Below are positions 19,293-29,537 of a DNA stretch of 64,000 bases, in pieces. Below the pieces are notes generated by a model, which did not search any database, had not been told where the DNA came from, and saw nothing but the letters and a program-made list of their open reading frames with translations. The position numbers and the translations under genes are program-made. The DNA comes from Paraburkholderia dilworthii (lineage in GTDB: Bacteria > Pseudomonadota > Gammaproteobacteria > Burkholderiales > Burkholderiaceae). Every line of letters starts with the position of its first letter. Positions within the stretch are counted from its first letter, which is position 1. The stretch is from the NCBI RefSeq assembly GCF_000472525.1, contig NZ_AWZT01000003.1:16263-80262 (forward strand). The letters are read 5' to 3'.

Positions 19293-19897
19293 ACCAGCGA
19301 GCACTCGATTATCTGGCGCTGCGCCCGGACTTTCGTGCGATCGCCCGCTGGGTCGAACCGCGCGCCACCGTGCTGGATCTGGGCTGCGGCGACGGCTCGC
19401 TGCTGTCGCTGCTCACCGAGGAACTGGACGTGCAAGGCTACGGCATCGAGATCAACGACGCCGGCGTGCTGGCCGCGACGCAAAACGGCGTCAACGTGAT
19501 CCAGCAGAATCTCGAAGATGGCCTGCGCCTTTTCGAAGACGGCAGCTTCGATTTCGCGGTTCTATCGCAGACACTGCAAACCATTCACCAGACGGCCGCG
19601 ATTTTGCGCGAGACTGTGCGGGTCGGCCGTGAATGCATCGTGTCGTTCCCGAACTTCGGCTACTGGGCGCATCGTCTCTCGGTGCTGCAAGGACGCATGC
19701 CGGTGTCGAAGTCGTTGCCTTATCAATGGCACAACACGCCGAATGTGCGCGTGCTCACTATCAAGGATTTCGAGGCGCTCGCGCCCGAGGTCGGCATCGA
19801 AATTCTCGACCGTGTCGTACTGCACGACGGTCAGACGGTGCGGTGGGGGGTGAACTGGCGTGGTAGTCTTGCGGTCTATCGCGTCAAGAAAAGCTAA
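19289..19897 (+). CDS. metW: Methionine biosynthesis protein MetW
   Basis: MetW is a class I methyltransferase-fold protein (202 residues here) with the SAM-binding motif [12 protein letters not shown] (about 29-40). It is encoded next to metX in many proteobacteria and is thought to be required for, or to assist, homoserine acylation; its own catalytic activity is unclear. The 4-bp overlap ATGA with metX indicates translational coupling and a strict ratio of the two proteins. ampG follows 14 bp later on the same strand. Confidence 0.92.
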   Translation: MNQRALDYLALRPDFRAIARWVEPRATVLDLGCGDGSLLSLLTEELDVQGYGIEINDAGVLAATQNGVNVIQQNLEDGLRLFEDGSFDFAVLSQTLQTIHQTAAILRETVRVGRECIVSFPNFGYWAHRLSVLQGRMPVSKSLPYQWHNTPNVRVLTIKDFEALAPEVGIEILDRVVLHDGQTVRWGVNWRGSLAVYRVKKS

Positions 19898-19911
19898 CGC
19901 AAGTTATCCAC

Positions 19912-21306
19912 ATGTCGAACCCGCCGCACGAGGCGCCTGCACTTACCGCTCACGAAGAACATCCCGGCTGGCGCGCGTTTTTTAATACGCGCATGCTGAT
20001 CTGTGTATTTCTCGGCTTTACGTCGGGATTGCCGCTGTTCACGCTCGTCTACCTGGTGCAGGCGTGGCTACGCTCCGAAGGCGTCAATCTGAAGGAAATC
20101 GGCCTCTTTGCGCTGATCCAGTTTCCGTACACCTGGAAATTCATCTGGGCTCCGCTAATGGACCGCTATGTCCCGCGTTTTCCGGGCTGGCGTCCAGGCA
20201 GACGGCGCGGCTGGATGCTCGTCACGCAGATCCTGGTTGCGGGCGCCATCGCTACGCTGGGATTCGTGTCGCCGCGCGACGCAATCTGGTCGGTCGCGGC
20301 GTTGACGGCGCTCGTCGCGTTCTTCGGCGCAAGCCAGGACATTTCAATCGATGCCTACCGGCGTGAGCTGCTTAGTGATACGCAGCAAGGCCTGGGCAAC
20401 GCGGTGCATGTGAACGCCTACAAGATCGCCGCGCTGGTGCCCGGGTCGCTCGCGCTGATTCTGTCGGACCATTTGCCGTGGACCACCGTTTTTATGGTGA
20501 CCGCTGCGTTCATGCTGCCGGGCATGGTGTTGACGCTGGTCGTGCGCGAACCCGAAGTGCACGGCACGCCGCCGAAAAATTTGCGCGAAGCGATCGTGCA
20601 GCCATTCCGCGAATTCGTCGAACGCGACGGTTGGCGCGGCGCGTTGTTCGTGCTCGGCTTCATCTTTCTGTACAAGCTCGGCGATACGATGGCGACGACG
20701 TTGTCCACGTCGTTCTTCCTCGATATCGGCTTCTCGCGCACGCAGATTGGCGTGATTGCCAAGACCACAGCGTTCGGCGCGAGCCTCGCAGGTGGAATCG
20801 TCGGCGGCATCTGGCTGATGAAAATCGGCATCGGACGAGGCTTGTGGATCTTCGGCATCCTGCAGATGGTGTCGACACTCGGCTTCGCCTGGCTCGCACA
20901 TCTCGGACCCGCGTCGCCTGGTTTGGCGGCGATTTACGACATCGCCGTGTGGATAAGCGAAGGCACGACGAGGCTGCTCGCGCTGATTGGCATCGACTGG
21001 TCGGTGCAGCTCGAGCCGCGCTCCGTTGCGCTCGCGCTTGTGTATGGTTTCGAAACGTTTTCCACCGGTCTGACGATGGCGGCTTTCACCGCGTACATCG
21101 CCAGCACGACCGATCCGCGTTACACGGCCACCCAGTTCGCGCTCTTCACGAGCCTCGCCTCGGTGCCGCGCACGCTCGCTTCCGCGGCGAGCGGCTACGT
21201 GGTGGCAAAGATCGGCTGGTTCGACTACTTCATTGTCTGCACCGCGCTGGCCGTGCCGGGCATGCTGCTTCTGTTGCGCATCGCGCCGTGGAGAGTCCGG
21301 TCGTGA
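19912..21306 (+). CDS. ampG: AmpG-family muropeptide MFS permease
   Basis: This 464-residue major-facilitator protein has about 12-14 predicted membrane helices, beginning with MLICVFLGFTSGLPLFTLVY. AmpG imports anhydro-GlcNAc-muropeptides from the periplasm for cell-wall recycling and thereby feeds the AmpR/AmpC beta-lactamase signal. The conserved features near the start (GFTSGLP, W-K-F-I-W-A-P-L-M-D-R) and SQDISIDAYR in the middle fit the family. It is probably in the metXW transcript, being 14 bp downstream. The stop overlaps the start of the M48 peptidase gene by 4 bp. Confidence 0.9.
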   Translation: MSNPPHEAPALTAHEEHPGWRAFFNTRMLICVFLGFTSGLPLFTLVYLVQAWLRSEGVNLKEIGLFALIQFPYTWKFIWAPLMDRYVPRFPGWRPGRRRGWMLVTQILVAGAIATLGFVSPRDAIWSVAALTALVAFFGASQDISIDAYRRELLSDTQQGLGNAVHVNAYKIAALVPGSLALILSDHLPWTTVFMVTAAFMLPGMVLTLVVREPEVHGTPPKNLREAIVQPFREFVERDGWRGALFVLGFIFLYKLGDTMATTLSTSFFLDIGFSRTQIGVIAKTTAFGASLAGGIVGGIWLMKIGIGRGLWIFGILQMVSTLGFAWLAHLGPASPGLAAIYDIAVWISEGTTRLLALIGIDWSVQLEPRSVALALVYGFETFSTGLTMAAFTAYIASTTDPRYTATQFALFTSLASVPRTLASAASGYVVAKIGWFDYFIVCTALAVPGMLLLLRIAPWRVRS

Positions 21307-22586
21307 GGGCGCGTTTTCCGAAGCGGCAGTTGCTCTCGCCGTCCCCGCGCGCTGCGTGGCGCAAGGCGGGCCGCAGCGCGCAGCACGCCGTGTTATGCGT
21401 TGGCTGCCTGAGCTTTATAGCTGTCGCCGCGCCCTCCGGCTCATATGCAGCCGCGCCGGCGGCAGCAGCGCCGGCCGCCGGTAACAGTGCCGTTGCCGGC
21501 ACAACGGCAAATGCAACCACGACACCTCCCGCACCGGTCGCAAAATCCGCAGCGGCAGCCGCCACTGCGGAAAGCCCGACCTCCGCCACACCGGCAGCGA
21601 ACAACGCGGCCAACACCCCAGGTTCCGGGAGTGGGCAGGCCGCAGGCACGTCACCGGGTTCATCGGCGCAACCGCCCGCCACGGCGCGAACGCCGGCGGC
21701 AACATCGTCTCCTGCTGGCGCTGCTGCAAAGGCGCCGGCCGCCACATCGGCGTCGGCGTCAGCCCCGTACAGCCCGAACAACCAGTTGCGCTTTGGCGGT
21801 TACCTGGTGTTCCGCAACCTGATCCCATCACCCATGCTCGAGGCGCAAGCCGCTGAAGAGTTTAGCCAGATCGCGTACGGCGCGGAACACGCAAACCGTC
21901 TCTACGGCGACACGGACTCGCACGTGACGCGCGTGCGCTCGATCGTCGACAAGATGATGCCCTACTCGCTCAAATGGAACGAGCGAGCGAAGAACTGGAA
22001 GTGGGATGTAGCCGTGGTGCGTTCGCCGGACATTCGCATGTACTGCCTGCCGGGCGGCAAGATCGTTGTGTACGGCGGGCTGCTCGACCGCGCGCATCTG
22101 AACGACAACGAATTGGGCATGCTGATTGGCCACGAGATCGCGCATGCGCTGCGCGAACATGCGCGCGAGCGGCTCGGTCAATTGCAGGCGAGCCAGCTGG
22201 AGTCGTCCGGCACGATCCCGCAGCTATTCGGTCTTGCGGATCTGGGCGTGGCGCCGCTCGGCATCGGTTCGCGCCTGCTCGAAATGAAGTACGAAAACAC
22301 TGACGAGACCGAAGCCGATGTAATCGGTAGCGATATTGCCTCTCGCGCGGGCTTCGATCCGCGCGCGGCAGTCACGCTGTGGGACAAGCTCGCGCAGGTC
22401 ACCCGGAGCAATCGCGAGCAGGGCTTCATCTACGTGCATCCATACCCGCCGGCGCGCCGTCAGGACATCGTCAAGCGTTTGCCCGACATGCTGCCGCTCT
22501 ATGCGAAGGCGATCGGCAAGACCGTGGATGCGCTGCCGGATTACGCCGGCATGGGCCGTCCGCGCCGGAAGCTGGTGCATGATTGA
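21303..22586 (+). CDS. M48-family zinc metallopeptidase with long low-complexity linker
   Basis: The 427-residue product begins with a GTG that overlaps ampG (GTGA). A signal-peptide-like hydrophobic stretch (about 29-49, ending SYA) suggests export to the periplasm or outer membrane. Residues about 50-160 are Ala/Pro/Thr/Ser-rich and disordered. The catalytic domain follows, with HEIAH at 277-281 and the third zinc ligand Glu in NTDETEAD. Related proteins are LoiP/YcaL/BepA, which control outer-membrane protein quality. The role of the linker is unknown. It converges with xth. Confidence 0.85.
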   Translation: MRARFPKRQLLSPSPRAAWRKAGRSAQHAVLCVGCLSFIAVAAPSGSYAAAPAAAAPAAGNSAVAGTTANATTTPPAPVAKSAAAAATAESPTSATPAANNAANTPGSGSGQAAGTSPGSSAQPPATARTPAATSSPAGAAAKAPAATSASASAPYSPNNQLRFGGYLVFRNLIPSPMLEAQAAEEFSQIAYGAEHANRLYGDTDSHVTRVRSIVDKMMPYSLKWNERAKNWKWDVAVVRSPDIRMYCLPGGKIVVYGGLLDRAHLNDNELGMLIGHEIAHALREHARERLGQLQASQLESSGTIPQLFGLADLGVAPLGIGSRLLEMKYENTDETEADVIGSDIASRAGFDPRAAVTLWDKLAQVTRSNREQGFIYVHPYPPARRQDIVKRLPDMLPLYAKAIGKTVDALPDYAGMGRPRRKLVHD

Positions 22587-22673
22587 GACGGCTTGAACTA
22601 CCGAGCACGCGTGGTCCGATGCACGTCCGGATTGGCTGCCGTGCCGGCGCTCAAGCCGCCTAAAGACGCAAAG

Positions 22674-23453
22674 TCACTTCTTCACGTCGTGATCGTAGTC
22701 GACCGTCAGCGGCGCATGGTCGCTGAACTTGATGTCGCGAAACACGTCAGTGCGTTTCGCCTTGCTCGCGATGCCGGGCGTTGCGATCTGATAGTCGATA
22801 CGCCACCCCACGTTCTTCGCATACGCCTGGCCGCGATTGCTCCACCATGTGTATTGCTCCGGCCGCTGATCAAGCGTGCGGAATACGTCGACGTAACCGA
22901 CTTCGTCGAATAGTTTGGTGAGCCATGCGCGCTCTTCCGGCAGGCAACCCGAATTCTTCTGGTTGCTCTTCCAGTTCTTGATGTCGATTTCCTTGTGGAC
23001 GATATTCACGTCGCCGCACACGATCACTTCGCGCTCGCGCGCAAGTTCCGTGAGATGCGGCATGAACTCATCCATGAAACGGTATTTGGCCTGCTGACGC
23101 TCTTCACCGCTCGACCCCGACGGCACATATACGGACACGACCGACAGCTTGCCGAAACGCAGTTCGACATAGCGCCCCTCCGGATCGAACTCCTCGCTGC
23201 CGAAGCCAATCACTACTTCGTCCGGCTCGTGACGCGTGTAAACGCCCGCGCCGCTATAGCCCTTCTTCACGGCGTGCTGGAAGTAGCCGGTGAAATCGTG
23301 CGGCGCCATGAATTCCGGCGTCATGTCGTCCTGCGAACATTTGATTTCCTGGACGCAGAGCACGTCGGCGTTCTGCTCGCCGAACCAGTCGAAAAAGCCC
23401 TTCTTTGCCGCTGAGCGGATGCCGTTCAGGTTGGCGGTAATCACACGCAACAT
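22674..23453 (-). CDS. xth: Exodeoxyribonuclease III
   Basis: ExoIII is the main AP endonuclease and 3' repair phosphodiesterase in base-excision repair. The 259-residue protein has the family motifs LNGIRSAAKKGF near the start, LCVQEIK (metal-binding Glu), GDVNIVHKEIDIKN, and the C-terminal SDHAPLTVDYD with catalytic His. It lies 55 bp downstream of ppk2 on the same strand and may share its transcript. The Burkholderia annotation often uses xth or exoA for this gene. Confidence 0.93.
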   Translation of the reverse strand: MLRVITANLNGIRSAAKKGFFDWFGEQNADVLCVQEIKCSQDDMTPEFMAPHDFTGYFQHAVKKGYSGAGVYTRHEPDEVVIGFGSEEFDPEGRYVELRFGKLSVVSVYVPSGSSGEERQQAKYRFMDEFMPHLTELAREREVIVCGDVNIVHKEIDIKNWKSNQKNSGCLPEERAWLTKLFDEVGYVDVFRTLDQRPEQYTWWSNRGQAYAKNVGWRIDYQIATPGIASKAKRTDVFRDIKFSDHAPLTVDYDHDVKK

Positions 23454-23508
23454 GTCGTTCCCTTGTCTTCGATCTGGTTATGAGATTCGTTCGGACGAAT
23501 GGTAAAGC

Positions 23509-24345
23509 TCATTCGACCTTGACGCCCTTCAGCGATTCTTTCGCGGGCGGATATTCGAGGTTCAGCGCTCCGAAAGTTCGCAACAGCAATTCTGCGACCA
23601 TCAGGTTGCGATGCGTTTTCGAATCTGCAGGAATCACGTACCAAGGCGCGTATTCGGTGGAAGTCGCGGCGAGCGCGTCGCGATAGACGGCCTGGTATTT
23701 GCCCCACTGCTTGCGCGCGTCGAGATCCGAGACATCGAATTTCCAGTGCTTGGTCGGATCGTCGATCCGCGCTTGCAGGCGCGTGCGCTGTTCGTCTTTC
23801 GAAATATGCAGCATGCACTTGATGATCGTCGTGCCGCTGTCGGCAAGCAATTCCTCGAACTGGCGAATGTGTCGGCAGCGAACGTCGAACGCCGATGCAT
23901 CCAGCGCACCCAGCACGGTCGGCACCAGCAGATCTTCGTAGTGGCTGCGGTTGAAGATCGTCAACTCGCCAGCGGCGGGCGCCTGCGAATGCACGCGCCA
24001 CAGGAAATCGTGTGCAAGTTCGTCCTGCGTCGGCGCCTTGAACGGCACGATGCGCAAGCCGAGCGGATCGACTTCGTGAAACACGGCGCGGATCGTGCCG
24101 TCCTTGCCGCTCGTGTCCATGCCTTGCAGCACCAGCAACACGCGACGCTTCTGCTGTGCGTGCAGGCATTCCTGCAAGCCGTCCAGCTTCGCGCCGATTT
24201 CCGACAGACGCGCGCGGTCGGAGTCTTTCGATCCCGTAGAAAAAGGCCTTTGGGCAGGATTGAAATCGTCGAGCGAAAACTTGCCGTTCTTCTTGCTCTC
24301 GAAATAAGGCACGCGGAAATCGTCGAGTTCAGGTTGCTTCGCCAT
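23509..24345 (-). CDS. ppk2: Polyphosphate kinase 2 family protein
   Basis: PPK2 enzymes use polyphosphate to phosphorylate nucleoside mono- or diphosphates. The 278-residue single-domain protein has Walker A GMDTSGKDG (75-83), Walker B with FNRSHYEDLL (about 131-140), and the lid-module arginines around RTRLQARIDDP. The ATG at 24345 has GGAG 7 nt upstream; the longer frame upstream lacks family similarity. Subclass (I, II or III) and nucleotide preference cannot be fixed from sequence. gatB lies 171 bp upstream on the same strand; that interval holds no recognised element. Confidence 0.9.
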   Translation of the reverse strand: MAKQPELDDFRVPYFESKKNGKFSLDDFNPAQRPFSTGSKDSDRARLSEIGAKLDGLQECLHAQQKRRVLLVLQGMDTSGKDGTIRAVFHEVDPLGLRIVPFKAPTQDELAHDFLWRVHSQAPAAGELTIFNRSHYEDLLVPTVLGALDASAFDVRCRHIRQFEELLADSGTTIIKCMLHISKDEQRTRLQARIDDPTKHWKFDVSDLDARKQWGKYQAVYRDALAATSTEYAPWYVIPADSKTHRNLMVAELLLRTFGALNLEYPPAKESLKGVKVE

Positions 24346-24516
24346 CCACACGCTCCGTGATCTGCATTCAGCGGTTCGCAAAAGCGGGCCGCAAAATAAA
24401 ACGGGCCGTTGCCCCACTTTCGTTTCCGGCAATAGCCCGCTGTCGCCAAAGCGCAAACGCTTCAGCCGTATTTTTTCTTCAGCCGCAGTTCAAGCTGGCT
24501 TCAACCAGGCTCCGGC

Positions 24517-25992
24517 TCACGACAGCTTTTTCTTCAGCAGTTCGTTCACCTGAGCCGGGTTTGCCTTGCCCTTGGTCGCCTTCATTGCCTGACCGATCAG
24601 CGCGTTAAACGCCTTTTCCTTGCCCGCGCGGAATTCCTCAACCGATTTCTGGTTCGCGGCGAGCACCTCGTCGATGATCGCTTCCAGCGCACCTGTATCC
24701 GAAATCTGCTTCAAGCCCTTCGCTTCGATAATGCGGTCGGCTGCGGTTTCGTCGGTGGCCTTCTCTTCCCAGATCGCGAGGAAAATTTCCTTGGCGATCT
24801 TGTTCGAGATTGTGCCGTCGCCAATACGTTGCAACAGCAGCGCGAGTTGGGCGGACGACACCGGGCAGTCCGCAATATCGAGGCCTTCGCGATTCAGTTG
24901 CGACGACACCTCGCCCATTAGCCAGTTTGCCGCGACCTTCGCGTTCGCCGCGCCGAGTCTCGCGACCACCGCTTCGTAATACGCGGCCATCGCCTTGCTC
25001 GACGTCAGCACGTTCGCGTCGTACGGCGTCAGGCCATATTGCGACACGAAGCGCTGCTGGATCGCTTCCGGCAGTTCCGGCATTTCACTCTTCACGCGCT
25101 CGACCCACGACGCGTCGATCACGAGCGGCATCAGATCGGGATCGGGGAAATAGCGGTAATCGTGCGCGTCTTCCTTGCTGCGCATGGAACGTGTTTCACG
25201 CCGGTCGGGATCGTACAGACGCGTTTCCTGCACCACCGTGCCGCCGTCTTCGATCAGTTCGATCTGACGGCGCACCTCGTACTGGATCGCTTCCTCAAGA
25301 AAGCGGAACGAGTTCAGGTTCTTAATCTCGGCGCGCGTGCCGAACTCCGCCTGACCGACCGGGCGCACCGACACGTTGGCGTCGCAACGGAACGAGCCTT
25401 CCTGCATGTTGCCGTCGCAAATACCGAGCCACGTGACGAGCGTATGCAACGTTTTCGCGTATGCGACCGCCTCGGCCGCGCTGCGCATTTCCGGTTCGGT
25501 GACGATTTCGAGCAGCGGCGTGCCCGCGCGATTCAGGTCGATGCCTGTCATGCCCGCGAAGTCTTCGTGCAGCGACTTGCCCGCGTCTTCTTCGAGGTGC
25601 GCGCGCGTGAGGTTGACGACCTTCGAGTACTCCGAAGTGCCCGTCTTTTCATTGGCCGGCACCTGGATCGTTACCTGGCCGCCCTGCACGACGGGAATTT
25701 CGTACTGGCTGATCTGATAGCCCTTCGGCAGATCGGGGTAAAAATAGTTTTTACGCGCGAAGATGCTGCGCGACGCGACCGTGGCGCCGATTGCGAGACC
25801 GAACTGGATCGCGCGCTCGACGGCGCCGCGGTTCATCACCGGCAACGTGCCCGGCAAGGCCAGATCGACGGGGCACGCCTGCGTGTTCGGCGCAGCGCCG
25901 AATTGCGTCGGGGCGCCCGAAAAAATCTTCGATTGCGTGGACAGTTGCGCGTGGGTCTCCAGACCGATCACGACTTCCCATTGCTTGGTCAT
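24517..25992 (-). CDS. gatB: Asp-tRNA(Asn)/Glu-tRNA(Gln) amidotransferase subunit B
   Basis: GatB binds misacylated tRNA and phosphorylates the Asp/Glu carboxyl so that ammonia from GatA can make Asn- or Gln-tRNA. The 491-residue protein has the GLETHAQL start, the [18 protein letters not shown] region (here [14 protein letters not shown]), a cradle domain, and the C-terminal YqeY/tail domain (about 345-491). I prefer the ATG at 25992, which has AGGAG 10 nt upstream; a GTG three codons earlier sits too close to that site. gatA ends 5 bp upstream. Confidence 0.96.
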   Translation of the reverse strand: MTKQWEVVIGLETHAQLSTQSKIFSGAPTQFGAAPNTQACPVDLALPGTLPVMNRGAVERAIQFGLAIGATVASRSIFARKNYFYPDLPKGYQISQYEIPVVQGGQVTIQVPANEKTGTSEYSKVVNLTRAHLEEDAGKSLHEDFAGMTGIDLNRAGTPLLEIVTEPEMRSAAEAVAYAKTLHTLVTWLGICDGNMQEGSFRCDANVSVRPVGQAEFGTRAEIKNLNSFRFLEEAIQYEVRRQIELIEDGGTVVQETRLYDPDRRETRSMRSKEDAHDYRYFPDPDLMPLVIDASWVERVKSEMPELPEAIQQRFVSQYGLTPYDANVLTSSKAMAAYYEAVVARLGAANAKVAANWLMGEVSSQLNREGLDIADCPVSSAQLALLLQRIGDGTISNKIAKEIFLAIWEEKATDETAADRIIEAKGLKQISDTGALEAIIDEVLAANQKSVEEFRAGKEKAFNALIGQAMKATKGKANPAQVNELLKKKLS

Positions 25993-25997
25993 GGTGC

Positions 25998-27485
25998 TCA
26001 CACTCCTGCCGGTGCTTTGCGGTGCCAGTCGGTCGCGCGCTGGAACGCGTCGGCCACCTGCAACATCCGGGCTTCATTGAAATAGTTGCCGATGATCTGC
26101 AATCCGACCGGACGCTGCGCGTTCGCGCCAGCGCCAAAGCCGCAGGGCACGCTCATGCCAGGCAAACCGGCGAGGCTCACGGACAGCGTATAAATGTCGG
26201 CGAGATACATCTGCACCGGATCGTCGCCCTTTGCGCCCAGGTCCCACGCCACCGATGGCGCGACCGGTCCCATGATCACGTCGCACTGCTTGAACGCTTC
26301 CTGGAAGTCCTGCGCGATGATGCGGCGGATTTTCTGCGCTTGCAGGTAATACGCGTCGTAGTAGCCGTGCGACAGCACGTAAGCGCCGACCATGATGCGG
26401 CGCTTCACTTCCGGCCCGAAACCTTCGGCACGCGACTTCTTGTACATGTCGAGCAGATCGCGATATTCCGCAGCGCGATGGCCGAAGCGCACGCCGTCGA
26501 ACCGCGACAGGTTCGACGATGCCTCCGCCGGCGCGATTACGTAGTAGACCGGGATCGACAGTTCCGTTTTCGGCAGCGTCACTTCGACCAGCGTCGCGCC
26601 GAGCGCTTCGTATTGCTTCAGCGCGGCGTCGATCGACGCACGCACGTCGTCGGCGAGACCGGCGCCGAAATACTCTTTTGGCAAGCCAATGCGCAGGCCG
26701 GCGAGCGGCTTGCCGGTGCCGTCTTCCTTCCACGGCTGGCCGAGATAGCGCGTGTAGTCTTCGTCGTCGCGCACGAGGCTCGTCGAATCGCGCTCGTCGA
26801 AGCCAGCCATCGCGTTGAGCAGTGTGGCGCAGTCGGCCGCGCTTTGCGCCATCGGGCCGCCCTGATCCAGCGACGACGCGAACGCGATCATGCCGTAGCG
26901 CGACACGCGTCCGTATGTCGGCTTGATACCGGTGATGCCCGAGAACGACGCCGGCTGACGGATCGAGCCGCCCGTATCGGTTCCGGTCGCAGCGGGCGCG
27001 AGGCGCGCGGCGACGGCCGCCGCGGAACCGCCCGACGAACCGCCCGGCACGGCCTGACGATCCCACGGATTCTGCACCGGGCCAAAGTACGAATTTTCGT
27101 TGGATGAGCCCATCGCGAACTCGTCCATGTTGGTTTTGCCCACGCACACCATGCCGGCCTTCTGCAGACGCTCAACCACGGTGGCGTCGAAGGGGCTCTC
27201 GTAGTTCGAGAGCATTTTCGAGCCGGCGGTGGATCGCCAGCCCTTGGTGACAAACACGTCCTTGTGCGCGATCGGCACACCGGTCAGCGGACCTCCGTGA
27301 CCAGCGTGAAGCAGCGCGTCCGCGGCCTTCGCCTGCGCGAGCGTCAGATCCGCATCGACCTGGATGAAAGCGTTCAGGCTGTTGGCCGCGTCGATGCGCT
27401 TCAGATAAAGCTGCGCCAGCTCGACGGCGGAGCATTCCTTGGTCGCCAGTGCGGCGCGCAGTTCGGTCAAGCTTTTTTCATGCAT
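25998..27485 (-). CDS. gatA: Asp-tRNA(Asn)/Glu-tRNA(Gln) amidotransferase subunit A
   Basis: GatA is the glutaminase subunit of GatCAB. The 495-residue amidase-signature protein shows the Ser-cisSer-Lys triad: Lys75 (PIAHKDVF), Ser150 (GGSSGGSA) and Ser174 (TGGSIRQP). The ATG at 27485 has an AGGA site at a good distance; a longer frame upstream is not family-like. It sits between gatC (180 bp upstream) and gatB (5 bp downstream) in the order C-A-B on the minus strand. A perfect 9-bp hairpin precedes it. Confidence 0.96.
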   Translation of the reverse strand: MHEKSLTELRAALATKECSAVELAQLYLKRIDAANSLNAFIQVDADLTLAQAKAADALLHAGHGGPLTGVPIAHKDVFVTKGWRSTAGSKMLSNYESPFDATVVERLQKAGMVCVGKTNMDEFAMGSSNENSYFGPVQNPWDRQAVPGGSSGGSAAAVAARLAPAATGTDTGGSIRQPASFSGITGIKPTYGRVSRYGMIAFASSLDQGGPMAQSAADCATLLNAMAGFDERDSTSLVRDDEDYTRYLGQPWKEDGTGKPLAGLRIGLPKEYFGAGLADDVRASIDAALKQYEALGATLVEVTLPKTELSIPVYYVIAPAEASSNLSRFDGVRFGHRAAEYRDLLDMYKKSRAEGFGPEVKRRIMVGAYVLSHGYYDAYYLQAQKIRRIIAQDFQEAFKQCDVIMGPVAPSVAWDLGAKGDDPVQMYLADIYTLSVSLAGLPGMSVPCGFGAGANAQRPVGLQIIGNYFNEARMLQVADAFQRATDWHRKAPAGV

Positions 27486-27506
27486 TGCGTTTTGTCCTGG
27501 AAAGCG

Positions 27507-27529
27507 CGGCAGCGCGGATCGCGCTGCCG
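27507..27529. promoter_or_regulatory. Perfect 9-bp hairpin in the gatC-gatA spacer
   Basis: CGGCAGCGC (27507-27515) and GCGCTGCCG (27521-27529) flank a 5-nt loop, 21 nt before the gatA start codon. There is no U-tract, so it is more likely an mRNA-stability or translational element than a terminator. Confidence 0.45.
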
Positions 27530-27665
27530 TGGAGGCGTTCGCTTGCGCGGCGGCAAGCCCAGTCGAGATATCGGCTATAAGCAAGACTGCGGGCGCAGGC
27601 CGCGGAACGGCATGCCGCTTGATGCATCGCCGCTCGCACGCCGCGCCGGGCTCGCCGCGCGGGTG

Positions 27666-27965
27666 TTACTCGATTACCTTCGGCACGAGATACAGACCGT
27701 CCTGCACGGCTGGCGCGGGGCGCTGGAAAGCTTCGCGTTCGATCGTTTCGGTCACCGCGTCGTCGCGCAGGCGCAGCGCGACGTCTTCGATCTGCTCGAT
27801 CGGATGGGCAAGCGGTGCGATGCCCGTGGTATCGACCGCCTGCATCTGCTCGACGAGGCCGAAAAAGTCGTTGAGCTGGGCAAGCGTGTGTTCGGCGTCG
27901 GCGTCGGCCAGTTCGAGCCGCGCGAGATGCGCGATGCGCTTAACATCGGTCAGGGTCAAAGCCAT
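27666..27965 (-). CDS. gatC: Asp-tRNA(Asn)/Glu-tRNA(Gln) amidotransferase subunit C
   Basis: GatC is the small subunit that wraps round and stabilises the GatA-GatB interface. The 99-residue protein begins [19 protein letters not shown] and ends with the conserved [13 protein letters not shown] tail (F/Y-x-V-P-K-V-I). No strong ribosome binding site is seen at the ATG, but the family start is clear; the reading frame extends upstream without similarity. It is the first gene of gatCAB and diverges from mreB across a 376-bp intergenic region. Confidence 0.93.
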   Translation of the reverse strand: MALTLTDVKRIAHLARLELADADAEHTLAQLNDFFGLVEQMQAVDTTGIAPLAHPIEQIEDVALRLRDDAVTETIEREAFQRPAPAVQDGLYLVPKVIE

Positions 27966-28232
27966 GCAGTCACCGGAAAAAGTGGCAGGCCGCCGCAGCA
28001 GAAAAAGAGCGCTGCGACAGCGAGTTACGACGCGGGAGGAAGACCTCGAAAAAGGGGCCAGCGGCGGCAAAAAGTGCCGTCCGTTTCCTTCAAATCATCC
28101 AAAATTATAAGGTATCATTACGCGTTCGACCCAAACCCGGACCGACTTACCAAGGCCTTTCTGGACAATTCGTAAAGATAGTTCGGATATTTCTGGACCT
28201 GGCCTTGCACCGGCCTCCGGTAGACTCCCTCG
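27966..28232 (+). promoter_or_regulatory. Divergent gatC / mreB promoter region
   Basis: An AT-rich patch at 28101-28120 holds TATAAT on the gatC strand (28109-28104) and TATCAT on the mreB strand (28113-28118), the latter with TTCAAA (28089-28094) 18 nt upstream. Past it, CAAGGCC (28151-28157) pairs perfectly with GGCCTTG (28201-28207), enclosing two copies of TTTCTGGAC (28158 and 28190, 32 bp apart). No gene is visible. Confidence 0.4.
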
Positions 28233-28284
28233 CAGCTTCAAGTTCCGGTGGCGCCGCTTCGCCCGGTTGAAGCTGTTATTTTTT
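28233..28284 (+). terminator. Terminator-like hairpin in the mreB leader (possible attenuator)
   Basis: CAGCTTCAA (28233-28241) pairs perfectly with TTGAAGCTG (28267-28275), with an inner CCGG/CCGG helix, and TTATTTTTT follows at once. This has the form of an intrinsic terminator but lies upstream of mreB, about 57 nt before its ATG and downstream of the only visible promoter. Confidence 0.6.
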
Positions 28285-28341
28285 CCGCTGCCGCCCTGCG
28301 CAACGTTGCGAGGCCCGGCCCCAAGCGAGACAGGATTTTGA

Positions 28342-29385
<1,044 letters not shown>

Positions 29386-29417
29386 GCGAGCGAGATCGAT
29401 GTCAGTAGCGCGGATCT

Positions 29418-29447
29418 GGCAAACGGCCCCTTGCGGGCCGGTTTGCC
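29418..29447 (+). promoter_or_regulatory. Strong intercistronic hairpin between mreB and mreC
   Basis: GGCAAACGGCCC (29418-29429) pairs with GGGCC-G-GTTTGCC (29435-29447) through 12 bp with one bulged G. No U-tract follows, so it may stabilise the upstream mreB message or cause partial termination or processing. Confidence 0.55.
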
Positions 29448-29537
29448 GTTGGCTGGTCCAACCAGCGTCCGTACGCTGAACCCGCGTTTCCAGCGCGCCG
29501 CCGCCTCACCCAACCGCTTACGCCCCCGGCGCCGACC

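Noticed and set aside
20478..21302. Long frame in phase with the M48 peptidase running through ampG
   Set aside because: The encoded residues before 21303 are Arg/His-rich and unlike any family; ampG is the real gene there, and the peptidase starts at the GTG overlapping its stop.
21440..21780. Possible repeat array in the Ala/Pro/Thr-rich part of the M48 gene
   Set aside because: Repetition is at residue level only, with no regular DNA unit.
24346..24516. Repeated CGGGCCG between gatB and ppk2 as a terminator
   Set aside because: The copies are direct repeats and do not form a useful stem; no U-tract.
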